Source of the DNA: Spirochaetales bacterium
GTDB lineage: Bacteria; Spirochaetota; Leptospiria; Leptospirales; Leptonemataceae
Length of the DNA stretch: 64,000 nucleotides
Assembly (NCBI GenBank): GCA_024233935.1
Contig: JACKOY010000003.1
Location: 186,001 to 250,000 of the forward strand
Reading direction: 5' to 3'
The notes below the pieces were generated by a model that was not told the origin of the DNA, searched no databases, and saw only the letters and a program-made list of their open reading frames with translations. Numbering within the stretch: position 1 is the stretch's first letter; every line of letters starts with the position of its first letter. A program made the position numbers and the translations under genes. Shown here one piece after another: positions 25,567 to 34,549 of the stretch.

Positions 25567-26766
25567 TCAGCGGGCACGCCGCGCGGGACGGGCGGTTTTC
25601 TTTTTCTTTTTGCTGGTGGCTTTAGCACCGCTGCTTGCTTTCCGGGCTCTGGGTGCCACGGGTCTCGCGGACGCCTTTTTTTTTGCGGCTTTGCGCCGGA
25701 TAGTTTGATTTCCGGAGGCGGCCTTCTTCTTCGAGGCCGGCCTGGAAACTGCTGAAGCTGATGCCCGGCGCTGCCGGCGGATGGGGCCATCCACCATGCG
25801 CTGAAAGCGTTCGTCGATGCGGAGTCGTTTCATCTTGTTCTGGAGGGTGGATCGCTTGATCTTCAGCGCCTTCGCGGCATGCGTCACGTTCTGTCCGTTG
25901 CGCTCCAGCATCTGGTAGATGATTCCGGCTTCGATCGAGTCCACGACATCTTCCACCCCCTCGCCGGCCACGATGCGCTCCGTGAAAGCGGCCTGCTGCC
26001 CGGCGCCTCCGGGATCCTGAAAAACAAAGAGGTAGCCCTGGATACGACCATCCCGCTCCAGATTGGACATCTGTACGCTGAGCCCCAATTCCGCATGATA
26101 GGTGCTGAGTACGCTGTGCGGTCGACGGCGCGTCGGGTCCTCTTCGAAGGATCGCGCGAGCAGGTTCCTTCCGATCTCGGTGACCAGCGCCTCCGCCAGT
26201 CGAATCGAGTTCTTGAGCGCCGCCCGGCGCAGTACATCGCGCTCGAAGGCTCTATTATAGAAGATTGTCTTTGCTTCGAGATCCTGGGCAAAAAGCGGCA
26301 GGGGCACGCTTCCGAGTAACATCTCGGCCATCGCGGCCTTCTGCCGGCCCCGCCCGGCCCCGGTCGTTTCCGGGCCAGCCTTTGAGGAAGCCGATGGGTC
26401 CGGGGTTGCCCCGGGAGCGACCGCCGCTTCTGGCCGGGGCCGTTCTGCCATCGCCCGAAGCAGATCGGCCTCATCCCAACTGGCGACCTGTTCACCGGTA
26501 CGGTCCAGAACCGGAATGCGGGCCGCTTTGCGCAACTGGGTGCTGGCAGGATCGCCCGGAGCGAGCTGCACCAAAAGGCGGTCAGGAATGCGGTCCAGGT
26601 CCGAGGAAACCCGTTCCAGATCGACCATCATGCGATCGAGCTCGGCGCGGGACAAAAAGCCGATCAGCGGGCCAACACGATGAGCCTCATGACCCGGTTC
26701 TACGACCGGCAGGCAGGGCAATCCCGTCCGGTAAAAAAAGCGCAGGAGACGGGATAAGAGCGACAC
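25567..26766 (-). CDS. CBS/PAS/Fis-type DNA-binding regulator with histone H1-like tail
   Basis: A 399-residue protein with a composite layout. Residues about 1-110 look like a CBS-type module (LPVVEPGHEAHRVGPLIGFL, then ARIPVLDRTGEQVASW). Residues about 150-260 look like a PAS domain (PLPLFAQDLEAKTIFYNRAF). Next is a Fis-type helix-turn-helix (about 275-312, NVTHAAKALKIKRSTLQNKM). The last 80 residues are rich in Lys, Ala, Arg and Ser (such as KKKAASG and RRKAAKKKASAR) like eukaryotic-type H1 tails. No AAA+ domain, so it is not a sigma-54 activator. GTG start 20 bases after the upstream gene. Probably a sensor-regulator with non-specific DNA affinity. Confidence 0.72.
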   Translation of the reverse strand: MSLLSRLLRFFYRTGLPCLPVVEPGHEAHRVGPLIGFLSRAELDRMMVDLERVSSDLDRIPDRLLVQLAPGDPASTQLRKAARIPVLDRTGEQVASWDEADLLRAMAERPRPEAAVAPGATPDPSASSKAGPETTGAGRGRQKAAMAEMLLGSVPLPLFAQDLEAKTIFYNRAFERDVLRRAALKNSIRLAEALVTEIGRNLLARSFEEDPTRRRPHSVLSTYHAELGLSVQMSNLERDGRIQGYLFVFQDPGGAGQQAAFTERIVAGEGVEDVVDSIEAGIIYQMLERNGQNVTHAAKALKIKRSTLQNKMKRLRIDERFQRMVDGPIRRQRRASASAVSRPASKKKAASGNQTIRRKAAKKKASARPVAPRARKASSGAKATSKKKKKTARPARRAR

Positions 26767-26786
26767 ACAGCGGACCTGGCCCGCGC

Positions 26787-27782
26787 TTAGTTAGTGGCAA
26801 GCACTAATTGCCGAATTTCTGACAGATACGGACGCAGGCCCCGGAGCTTGTCTGTGAGCTCGTATTCAAGGATATCGCCGGCGGCAACGATGTCGTTCTC
26901 TTCCAGCGCACCCGAAAGATCCCGGAGCATTCCGGTGAGTTCGGAAGCGAGAGCGTGAAACGGCACGCTCGCGACTTCGACTTCGTGAATGCTTTTTTCA
27001 CCCTTGCGGCGTAGCTGGTAGTCGAGCGCGAACAAGGCGGAAAGGTACGCGTTCAGACGATCGGTCGTGCTATCCAGAGTCTCCAGCGCCTTCTGATCCC
27101 GACCGGCGTTGAAACTCTCGTTGATCGAAGCAATCTCGTCGGCCATTGCGGGAATTTCGGCTTCGAACTTCTCGACCTGCTTCACGAGATCTTCCTGACG
27201 GGCGTTCATAGTGCGCAACTGGAGGGCCAGCTTCATAATGAAGAACTTGAAAGAACGGAGGTCTTCCAGGAAATCCTCGATCGCTTCGCGGTTGTTTTCT
27301 TTGCCGAACAACTGCGTGCGGCGCTCCAATCGTTCCAGAATACGATCAATGGCTTCAGAACCCTGACTGCCGGGAACCAGGACGTTCATGCCGCCCAGGT
27401 CAATGTGCATGATTGAAGAAAAGGAATTCAAAATCTGGCGGATCCAGGCCATGCCGTCGCTGAGGTTGGTCCGATCTGACTCGGAAAGCTGGTGCAGTTC
27501 AAAGAGCGTAGACCCAATCTGATCCACGTAACGGTCCAGTTCGTCCAGAGTCGTAAGAACCATGTCCAGCTCATCGCCTACATAAAAGTCTACACGCTGT
27601 ACTTCGCTGGTGGGCAGTTCCTTGAGGGCGCTCAGGGACACTTCCTGACTGTCAACACGCATGCCCAGAATATAGCGTTTGTGATCGGCGATCCAGTTGT
27701 TCACGGCCGCGTACACCTGCTCCAGATTCTGTTCGTCGGTCAGCTCTGCGTCCAGTTGCTGTTCGTTGACAAAGATATTCAT
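26787..27782 (-). CDS. Helical protein downstream of fliD, function unknown
   Basis: A 331-residue soluble protein. The first 80 residues form a small alpha/beta unit (MNIFVNEQQLDAE, VQRVDFYVGDEL). The rest is long amphipathic helices with coiled-coil character (ERLERRTQLFGKEN, LVKQVEKFEAEIPAMADEI). ATG 27782 has a strong GGAGGA six bases upstream. It follows fliD by about 50 bases on the same strand and precedes the regulator gene, so a flagellar or motility role is likely from context only. No known domain recognised. Confidence 0.7.
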   Translation of the reverse strand: MNIFVNEQQLDAELTDEQNLEQVYAAVNNWIADHKRYILGMRVDSQEVSLSALKELPTSEVQRVDFYVGDELDMVLTTLDELDRYVDQIGSTLFELHQLSESDRTNLSDGMAWIRQILNSFSSIMHIDLGGMNVLVPGSQGSEAIDRILERLERRTQLFGKENNREAIEDFLEDLRSFKFFIMKLALQLRTMNARQEDLVKQVEKFEAEIPAMADEIASINESFNAGRDQKALETLDSTTDRLNAYLSALFALDYQLRRKGEKSIHEVEVASVPFHALASELTGMLRDLSGALEENDIVAAGDILEYELTDKLRGLRPYLSEIRQLVLATN

Positions 27783-27833
27783 CGCGCTTCCTCCGGGCAC
27801 ACGGAGCGCCCTTTTGAACCTATCGGCCGATGT

Positions 27834-29954
27834 TCAATTTCCCTGAGGCATATTTCTTTGCAAATATTGGCCCATTTCGCGGTTTTCCCGTACGGCCCGC
27901 TCCATGCGACCGAACTGCTCCCGCAGTTGTTGCTCGCGGCGGCTCAGGCTGAGCTCCCGGTCCGCAATCTCCTTGTTGTTCCGACTGATCAGGTCTTTGA
28001 GATTGAGAATGCGCGCCATGATCAGACCGTCGGGAGTGCTCCGGTTGTAGGGCTTAAGCAGGCCCTCCATCGCGATGGCAACACCGCTGTCGGGAATCGA
28101 GTCCTCGTTGGCATCCGAAGCAAAAAGTGCCCGCACCCCCTCCGGGTTTTCGCCCAGGGCTGCGCGCAACTTCGTTTCATCCAGTTGCAACAGGCCGGCC
28201 CGGCTCTGCAGGCTGTCCCAGCTCTGGCCCGGTTCCCCGGAAGAAATACCGACGTCAGCCAGCACACGGTACGAAGAACGCTGGCCGGCCGGATACGATG
28301 AAGAGACCGTACTGGCCAGACTCGCCAGTAGCTGACGGATCGTAGAGTCCCCGGCAAAAATTCCAGGCTGCCCTTCCCCGCCAATGTTGGCCGCGGGATC
28401 CGCGTTTTCGTCGTCCTGGGGTAGCCGAAACTGGTAGCCCGCCTCTCCCGACTTGCTCATCTCCCGACAGAACTGGACCAGATCGTTGTAGATTTGCACC
28501 CACTCCGAGATCTCCTTCACAATTTCGTCGCTGCGCACTTCCACGCGAATTTCAACCGGCCCGGTTGTCGTCCGGTTCAGATTCAGACTTACCCCCTGCA
28601 TGATGTCCGAGATGTTTTCGTTCGTGGGACGGGTGACCTCAATTCCGTTGATCTTCAGGATCGCGTCCCGGGCCGGCGTGGTCTCGTTGGCCGCCACCAG
28701 GGCCGGGGCGCTGGAAACCAACTGCATGTCGCTGATGCTGACACCGGCAGGGCCTTCCACATAAAGCCCCTGAATCTCACCGGCCGGCAATTCCAGGCGA
28801 CAGCCGGACTCTTCGGTGAGCTGACAGGCAAGCGCGCGACGCTCCAGAGCACCGTTGACACGCAACAGCACTCCGGTCGCAAAACGGGTCACGGGTTCGG
28901 CCTGCTCTGTTTCTCCGGTGCCCTCACCTTCGGCCGGGCTTGCTTCTGCCTGCGGCGCCGGTGTGGCTTCGGCGGCGGGAATCGGCAGGTCGGCTTCCAC
29001 CTGGGGGTTCTCGGCCCGTAGCTCCACATCCCCAACGCGCACCGTTACGTCCGGCCCCACCGTGGCGCTCGTGCGCCGTGTGCGCCGCTCCGGCACGGAA
29101 GCCGGACTGGTCGCGTTTGCGTTTGGTTCTGAAGCTTCGGTTTGTTCGTCTTCCGGAACAGTAAATTTGAAAACAACCGCGGTTGCTTCACCCCGGTCCA
29201 CGTTTACGCGCAGGGCGCCCTGGGCGGTCAGCTCCAATCGCCGACCGTCGTTGCCGGTATCGAAGGTTGCCGGCGTGAGGCCTTCAATGGGCACCACCGA
29301 TTCTCGCGAAAACCGCACGTCCCGGGTCGCAACCCGATTCTCATCGGAACGCACAAGGCCGATGCGCGCCAGAAGACCATCGGGATCCTCAAACTCGAAA
29401 GCCCCGCGGGCGCCTTCGGTCCCCGAATTCAGAGTGATCACGAGTCGGGAACCATCGACACGAACGCCCGTGCTTTCGAAACGTCCGGCGCCTTTTTGTT
29501 TCAGAAGATCGAGCAGGTCCTGAGGTGTTCCGCCCCGAAATTCGAAGGCAGTTTCGCGACCATCGATGCGGATTGTGAAGTTGGCGGCCGGCATCTGGCC
29601 TTCGGGCAGCGGGCTGGTGTGAACCTGGTGCTGGCTCGCCAGTTGCAGGACCTGGATATTCTGGCGGGCTTCCTGCACGTTCGGCGCAGCCTGTCCGGTG
29701 ATAGCGCCGGGGTCGCTCGATACGACAGACTTAATGGCAAAAGAACCAGCAAACGAGTATAGAAGTCGCGTTCGGTCTTCCAGCATGCGCGTCCGGTTGC
29801 GCACCTGCTCCCAGGCCTGGGCGCGCAGTTCGTGCACCTGATTCTGGCGCTGGATCCTCTGCAGGGGAATGCGCTCCACCCGCATGAGGTCGTTGATAGT
29901 CTGCTGGGTGTTCATTCCACTTCCCAGGTCGATGTTGATGGGCGGCGCCGGCAT
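27834..29954 (-). CDS. fliD: Flagellar hook-associated protein 2 (filament cap)
   Basis: Caps the flagellar filament and guides flagellin assembly. The N-terminal DLGSGMNTQQTINDLMRVERIPLQRIQRQ is the conserved FliD_N segment. The C-terminal FliD_C part includes DSTIRQLLASLASTVSSSY, ADVGISSGEPGQ and the terminal coiled coil (ELSLSRREQQLREQFGRMERAV). At 706 residues it is longer than most FliD. An Ala/Pro/Glu-rich low-complexity insertion (about residues 275-350) accounts for part of this. No flagellin or fliS follows. Confidence 0.93.
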   Translation of the reverse strand: MPAPPINIDLGSGMNTQQTINDLMRVERIPLQRIQRQNQVHELRAQAWEQVRNRTRMLEDRTRLLYSFAGSFAIKSVVSSDPGAITGQAAPNVQEARQNIQVLQLASQHQVHTSPLPEGQMPAANFTIRIDGRETAFEFRGGTPQDLLDLLKQKGAGRFESTGVRVDGSRLVITLNSGTEGARGAFEFEDPDGLLARIGLVRSDENRVATRDVRFSRESVVPIEGLTPATFDTGNDGRRLELTAQGALRVNVDRGEATAVVFKFTVPEDEQTEASEPNANATSPASVPERRTRRTSATVGPDVTVRVGDVELRAENPQVEADLPIPAAEATPAPQAEASPAEGEGTGETEQAEPVTRFATGVLLRVNGALERRALACQLTEESGCRLELPAGEIQGLYVEGPAGVSISDMQLVSSAPALVAANETTPARDAILKINGIEVTRPTNENISDIMQGVSLNLNRTTTGPVEIRVEVRSDEIVKEISEWVQIYNDLVQFCREMSKSGEAGYQFRLPQDDENADPAANIGGEGQPGIFAGDSTIRQLLASLASTVSSSYPAGQRSSYRVLADVGISSGEPGQSWDSLQSRAGLLQLDETKLRAALGENPEGVRALFASDANEDSIPDSGVAIAMEGLLKPYNRSTPDGLIMARILNLKDLISRNNKEIADRELSLSRREQQLREQFGRMERAVRENREMGQYLQRNMPQGN

Positions 29955-30113
29955 TCTTTTGCTCTCCTGTCCTATTTGTCGGGTTTTTGTGGAATTTGAT
30001 TACCGTCGGCGCCAAAAAAGACCCGGTCCGGGCCGCGCCGGGGCGGGCGCTGGCAATACTGCCTGTCCGTTCACTTGACACCTGGCCGGCCCGGGGATTC
30101 TTGAACCGTCACC

Positions 30114-30488
30114 ATGGCCCGGCCCGAAAAGCGTCTCTACCGCGTTATCTTCTATAATCAGGGCAAAGTCTACGAGATCTTTGCCCGGGAAGTCGCCCAG
30201 GGCAACCTATTCGGGTTTATCGAAGTCGCCCAGTTGGTCTTTGGAGAGAAATCGGCGATTCTGGTGGACCCATCGGAAGACGCCCTGAAAAAAGAATTCG
30301 AGAGCACGCGGCGTGTTTTTATCCCACTGCATTCCGTGGTGCGCATCGACGAAGTGGACCGGGAAAGCGCTTTGAAACCCAGGGTGGTGCCGCTTGGCGG
30401 AAGCGCCGGCGGGGACACCACGGAAAGCGCGGGCCCGGGCAGGGTTACGCCGATCTACACACCGCCCAACCCTTTTACCGGCCGATGA
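30114..30488 (+). CDS. DUF1820 family protein
   Basis: A 124-residue soluble protein with the features of DUF1820: LYRVIFYNQGKVYEIFAREV at the start, GFIEVAQLVFGEKSAILVDPSED in the middle and FIPLHSVVRIDEV near the end. The last 30 residues are a Gly/Pro-rich tail. The family has no established function. It is transcribed divergently from fliD and converges with the next gene; the stops are immediately adjacent. Confidence 0.85.
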   Translation: MARPEKRLYRVIFYNQGKVYEIFAREVAQGNLFGFIEVAQLVFGEKSAILVDPSEDALKKEFESTRRVFIPLHSVVRIDEVDRESALKPRVVPLGGSAGGDTTESAGPGRVTPIYTPPNPFTGR

Positions 30489-30818
30489 TCAGGGGCGGCG
30501 GGCCCGATCATGGTTGATGCGATTCAAAATGTAAACGAAAAGCAGCGCCCCGATGCTTGCTGCAATGATGTTCACCGTGAAATAGAACTTATTGTTGATT
30601 TTGGGGTACATAAGAAAGCTCACGAGTCTGAGAAACCATTGGTCGAAACTGGAAGCCACCAGGCTGACAATCACGCCACCAATTGTGCCGATAACGAGCC
30701 CCCCCCAGAATCCGCCCAGAAGATCGCGTCGGCGGTAGGAATAGAAGAACCAGGAAGCCGCGGCACCGATCAGACCGTAAATGATGAAATCGGTAAACAT
30801 GCGGAGCGCTTCTACCAT
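30489..30818 (-). CDS. Small Gly-rich three-helix membrane protein
   Basis: A 109-residue protein from ATG 30818 with three membrane helices (about residues 5-22, 32-52 and 75-97). Gly-rich second helix (GGFWGGLVIGTIGGVIVSLV) loosely resembles GlsB/YeaQ-type proteins, but the similarity is weak. The frame extends to 30869, but the added segment is not protein-like. Its stop abuts the stop of the DUF1820 gene on the other strand. Confidence 0.6.
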   Translation of the reverse strand: MVEALRMFTDFIIYGLIGAAASWFFYSYRRRDLLGGFWGGLVIGTIGGVIVSLVASSFDQWFLRLVSFLMYPKINNKFYFTVNIIAASIGALLFVYILNRINHDRARRP

Positions 30819-30874
30819 AGGATCACAACACCCGGCCGGCAAACAGCGCGGCCCAACACGCACCAACACTACCG

Positions 30875-31798
30875 ATGGAGGTCAGCCCACAAGTATATTT
30901 CTGCGGGTCGACCAGGAGGCCGTCCCTGACAGAAATTAATGGAGAAACAAGGCTGTATGGAATCCTCGGTCATCCGGTGAGCCACTCATTGAGTCCGCGC
31001 CTCCACAACGCCGCCTTTGCGAACCGCCGCATTAACGCCGCCTATCTGCCTTTTGAAATTGAAAAGGCCGACGCGGCCCTGAAGCGCGCTTTTCAAAAAT
31101 TGCGCATTCGGGGACTTTCGGTGACGATCCCGCACAAAGGCTGGGCCGCGCGGGTTGCCGACGAGCTGGATCCCCTCAGTGAATGCTCGGGGGCGGCAAA
31201 TACGCTGCTGTTTCAGGACGATGGCGTGGTCCTTGGAAGAAACACCGACGGACCGGGCGCCCTGCGCGCCCTGAAAGAAAGTCTCGGAGTTTTGCGCGGC
31301 CGAAGATTTCTTCTGCTGGGATACGGAGGATCGGCTACCGCCATCGCCCACGCCCTTGCTCTGGAAGAGAAGCCGGCTCTGTTCCTCCTGTCCGGCCGCA
31401 ACAAACGCAAACTGGATCGCTTTGCGCGCGATCTTTCTGACCAACACGCCACCCGCTCGCTTAAGATTCGCACGACCGATTTCGAAGATCTCGAACCCGA
31501 CGATGTGGATGTAATCATACAAACGACGCCGCTTGGCATGCAGGGGCAGTCGGATGAGCTGCCACTGCCGGAGACCTTTGTGCAATCCTTCCACACGGTC
31601 TTTGACATAGTCTATATACCGGCCCGCACGCCGCTCCTGAAGCTGGCGGCGGCGCGCAAAGCACGAACCGTTCCGGGTTATCTGATGCTGCTCTACCAGG
31701 CCGTTCTGCAGTTCGAGCTGTTCACGGGACAGGCAGCGCCGGCCCATCTCATGGAGCAGGAGTTGCTGGCCGCGCTACGGAGCCGCGTACCCGGATGA
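30875..31798 (+). CDS. aroE: Shikimate dehydrogenase
   Basis: NADP-dependent reduction of 3-dehydroshikimate in aromatic amino acid synthesis. Substrate-site motifs are VSHSLSPRLHNAAF, SVTIPHKGWAA with the catalytic Lys, and NTDGPGA with the catalytic Asp. The nucleotide loop is LLGYGGSATAIA. Near the C-terminus PGYLMLLYQAVLQFELFTG contains the conserved Gln. The conserved sequence begins about 25 residues into the frame (RLYGILGHPVSHS), so the true start may be later than 30875. It overlaps folC by 4 bases (ATGA). Confidence 0.93.
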   Translation: MEVSPQVYFCGSTRRPSLTEINGETRLYGILGHPVSHSLSPRLHNAAFANRRINAAYLPFEIEKADAALKRAFQKLRIRGLSVTIPHKGWAARVADELDPLSECSGAANTLLFQDDGVVLGRNTDGPGALRALKESLGVLRGRRFLLLGYGGSATAIAHALALEEKPALFLLSGRNKRKLDRFARDLSDQHATRSLKIRTTDFEDLEPDDVDVIIQTTPLGMQGQSDELPLPETFVQSFHTVFDIVYIPARTPLLKLAAARKARTVPGYLMLLYQAVLQFELFTGQAAPAHLMEQELLAALRSRVPG

Positions 31799-33003
31799 AC
31801 GAGCGGGCCCTGCGCGCGCGCTTTGACGCCGATCTCGCGCGCCGCGCCAACCCGGAACGTTCACGCCTGTTTGACCGGGCCCGACTTGAACAGAGCATCT
31901 CCGCCCTGGTCGAATATGGGAAGACACCGACCTTTCGGCTACCGGGCGAAGCAGTTCAGATTGTGGGCTCGAAGGGCAAAGGATCAACCGCGTTCTTTCT
32001 TGCGGAACTTTCGGCCCGCAGCCAAAAAGCAAACGAGTGGACTGTCGGCTTGTTTACGTCTCCACACCTGCTTGATGTGAGCGAACGCATTCGAATCAAT
32101 CAGAAGCCGGCCGATGGCGTCGCCCTGTGGCAGGCTGCAGAGCAGGTCCACGACGAACTCAAAGAAGCCCACGAAGCCCTGTCCTACTTCGAGTTTCTCA
32201 CGCTGGTGGCGATTCGGGTCTTCATCAATCGCGGAGTGGATCTGGCGGTCTTTGAGGCCGGACTCGGTGGACGTTTTGACGCCACACGAATGGTTCCGGC
32301 CCGCACTGTGCTCCTAACGCGCATCGAGCGCGAACACACCGCAATCCTCGGGGAAAGCCGGCGCGCAATTCTATCGGAAAAGCTGGGCATTCTCTCGGAC
32401 CACACGCGCCGGCTGGTCGTCATGCCCCAGCACGACGAAATCACGCGCACCCTGGTCGAATCGGCAGCCCACGCACACAACCCCGGCCTGTCCCTGCATT
32501 TCCAGCGCGAAGCAGAAGCACCGGGCACGGACTACCTTTCCGAAAACCGTCGCTTCGCTGCGTTCGCCCTGCGCGCGATGGGTTCTGGATCCGCGAACGA
32601 AGAGCTCATCCGGGACTATCGTCCTCCGGGTCGGCTGGAAGTTCGGCGATCAGAAAAATTTGTCTACGTGTTTGATGTTGCCCACAGCCCGGATTCGGTA
32701 GCGCGGAGCCTTAGAGATATGCAAAGAGCTCCCGACCGCGTCGTCTTCGCGTGTCTCAAGGACCGCGATCCGTTGGCTTTGCTCGCAGTGCCCGGCATGC
32801 CGCCGCCGCGGCAGATTATCGGGGTCGAAGACGAGCAATTTGCCCCACTACCGCGGCCGTACGTGCGCTATCGTCCGGACCGGATTGCCGCGCTCCTCCT
32901 GGAGACACTCCCGGACGGGAGTTGGGTGGCGTTTTTGGGCACACACCGAACCTATGCGCTTTTTTGCGCACTTTCGGATCACGGTGCAACCGCGGAGGCC
33001 TGA
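31795..33003 (+). CDS. folC: Folylpolyglutamate/dihydrofolate synthase
   Basis: Mur-ligase-fold enzyme that adds glutamate to folates (and, if bifunctional, to dihydropteroate). The ATP loop is QIVGSKGKGSTAFFLAEL, followed by FTSPHLLDVSERI and FEAGLGGRFDATRM, all typical of FolC. The C-terminal domain has DVAHSPDSVARSL, the Mur-like H/N-P-D segment. It is 402 residues, a normal length, and coupled to aroE through an ATGA overlap. Confidence 0.92.
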   Translation: MNERALRARFDADLARRANPERSRLFDRARLEQSISALVEYGKTPTFRLPGEAVQIVGSKGKGSTAFFLAELSARSQKANEWTVGLFTSPHLLDVSERIRINQKPADGVALWQAAEQVHDELKEAHEALSYFEFLTLVAIRVFINRGVDLAVFEAGLGGRFDATRMVPARTVLLTRIEREHTAILGESRRAILSEKLGILSDHTRRLVVMPQHDEITRTLVESAAHAHNPGLSLHFQREAEAPGTDYLSENRRFAAFALRAMGSGSANEELIRDYRPPGRLEVRRSEKFVYVFDVAHSPDSVARSLRDMQRAPDRVVFACLKDRDPLALLAVPGMPPPRQIIGVEDEQFAPLPRPYVRYRPDRIAALLLETLPDGSWVAFLGTHRTYALFCALSDHGATAEA

Positions 33004-33156
33004 TTTTCCCGATGAAGAAGACACGTTCACGACCCCCGCTGCACCGGAGCACCCGGGGAGCGCAGCCGGAGACCAGGGACTTGCTTGCGGCGCAAAACCT
33101 GGCTAAATTAGCAGTGGCCATTCTGGCCGCCGCCAGAATACGGTTCCAGGTAGCGC

Positions 33157-34488
33157 ATGATACCGCACGATCAGCCTTTGCCGGCGGCCACGACCGGTAG
33201 CACTTTTGCCCGTCGCCGAAAAGCATTTTGTTCCCGCATGAGCCCGGACTCCGTAGCGCTATTCTTCAGCGCTCCACCACAGCTCAAGAGTAACGATGTT
33301 CACTATCGCTACCGTCAGGATTCGGATTTTCAATATCTGACCGGACTGGGCGAAGAAGAGTGCGCTCTGGTCCTGTTGCCCGATCGCGAAATTCTATATT
33401 TGCGGGAACGCAACCCGGAGCGGGAAACCTGGGATGGTCCCCGTCTCGGCGTCGAACGCGCGGTGGATCGACTGGGAGTCCAGGAAGCCCGGAGCATCGG
33501 CGCCTTCGACGCCGAGCTGGAACAATGGCTGAAGAATCGCAAGCGGCTCTATTATCGTTTCGGAGAAGATGCCCCCCGTGATGCGCGCATGTTTGCCATT
33601 GCGGCGCGCTTGCTTCTGCGCAGTCGCGCCTCCGACTTTGGACCGGCTTCCGTAGAGCATCCGGCCGGCATACTGCACGCTATGCGGCTGCGCAAGGGTA
33701 CGGAAGAAATCGAAGCGCTACGCGAATGTGCGCGCATAACCGCCGCGGGTCATTTGGCCATCATGCAGGCGGCCCGGCCCGGCGCGCATGAATATGAATT
33801 GGAGGCGGTTCTCCTGCGCGAGTTCCATCGCCAGGGCGCCACGGAGGCCTACCCGTCCATTGTGGCTTCGGGACCGAACGCCTGCATTCTGCATCATATC
33901 GAAAACCGCCGCAAAATGGAGCCGGGCGATCTGGTGCTCGTCGACGCGGGGGCGGAAAAGGACTTTCTGAACGCGGACGTGACTCGCACCTTTCCGGTCA
34001 GTGGTCGGTACAGCACGGAGCAACGCGCGGTGTACTCGATCGTGCTGGAAGCCCAAAAGGCCGCGATCGACGCCAGTGTCGCGGGAAGCAATATGGAAAA
34101 GACTCATGAGCTGGCCGTGCGCAAACTCATCGAAGGCCTGATCGACCTGAATGTGCTTGCAGGTTCCGTGGACGAAAACCACGAGTCCGGAAAATATCGG
34201 GATTTCTATATGCATCGTACGGGACACTGGCTGGGCCACGACGTGCACGATGTCGGAACCTACTACCTGGATGGAACGCCCCGGCCGTTCGAAGATGGCA
34301 TGGTACTGACCGTGGAACCGGGCCTGTACTTTGCCGACCGTGAAAACGTGCCGGCCGCTTTTCGCGGCATCGGGATTCGTATTGAAGATGACGTTGTGAT
34401 TCAGGGCACGAAGCCCCTGGTGCTTACAGCGGCTATCCCAAAAGAACTTGATGATATTGAAGCAATGCTGGCCAGAGCAAAAGAGTAG
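33157..34488 (+). CDS. pepP: Xaa-Pro aminopeptidase (M24B, PepP type)
   Basis: Dinuclear metallopeptidase that removes N-terminal residues before proline. It has an N-terminal AMP_N-like domain (DVHYRYRQDSDFQYLTGLGEE) and the pita-bread catalytic domain. Metal ligands lie in LVDAGAEKDFLNADVTRTF (two Asp), HRTGHWLGHDVHD (His), LTVEPGLYF (Glu) and IRIEDDVVI (Glu). The 443-residue length matches PepP. It follows folC after about 150 bases that hold no clear gene. Confidence 0.92.
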   Translation: MIPHDQPLPAATTGSTFARRRKAFCSRMSPDSVALFFSAPPQLKSNDVHYRYRQDSDFQYLTGLGEEECALVLLPDREILYLRERNPERETWDGPRLGVERAVDRLGVQEARSIGAFDAELEQWLKNRKRLYYRFGEDAPRDARMFAIAARLLLRSRASDFGPASVEHPAGILHAMRLRKGTEEIEALRECARITAAGHLAIMQAARPGAHEYELEAVLLREFHRQGATEAYPSIVASGPNACILHHIENRRKMEPGDLVLVDAGAEKDFLNADVTRTFPVSGRYSTEQRAVYSIVLEAQKAAIDASVAGSNMEKTHELAVRKLIEGLIDLNVLAGSVDENHESGKYRDFYMHRTGHWLGHDVHDVGTYYLDGTPRPFEDGMVLTVEPGLYFADRENVPAAFRGIGIRIEDDVVIQGTKPLVLTAAIPKELDDIEAMLARAKE

Positions 34489-34549
34489 CCCCCGACCGGG
34501 CCGGCGAGAAACTTAGCGATCTGGAGCCAAAAACCACAAGGACCTTTGA

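Noticed and set aside
33012..33200. Small plus-strand frame between folC and pepP (MKKTRSRPPLHRS start)
   Set aside because: Overlaps the pepP start in another frame and has no recognisable feature.
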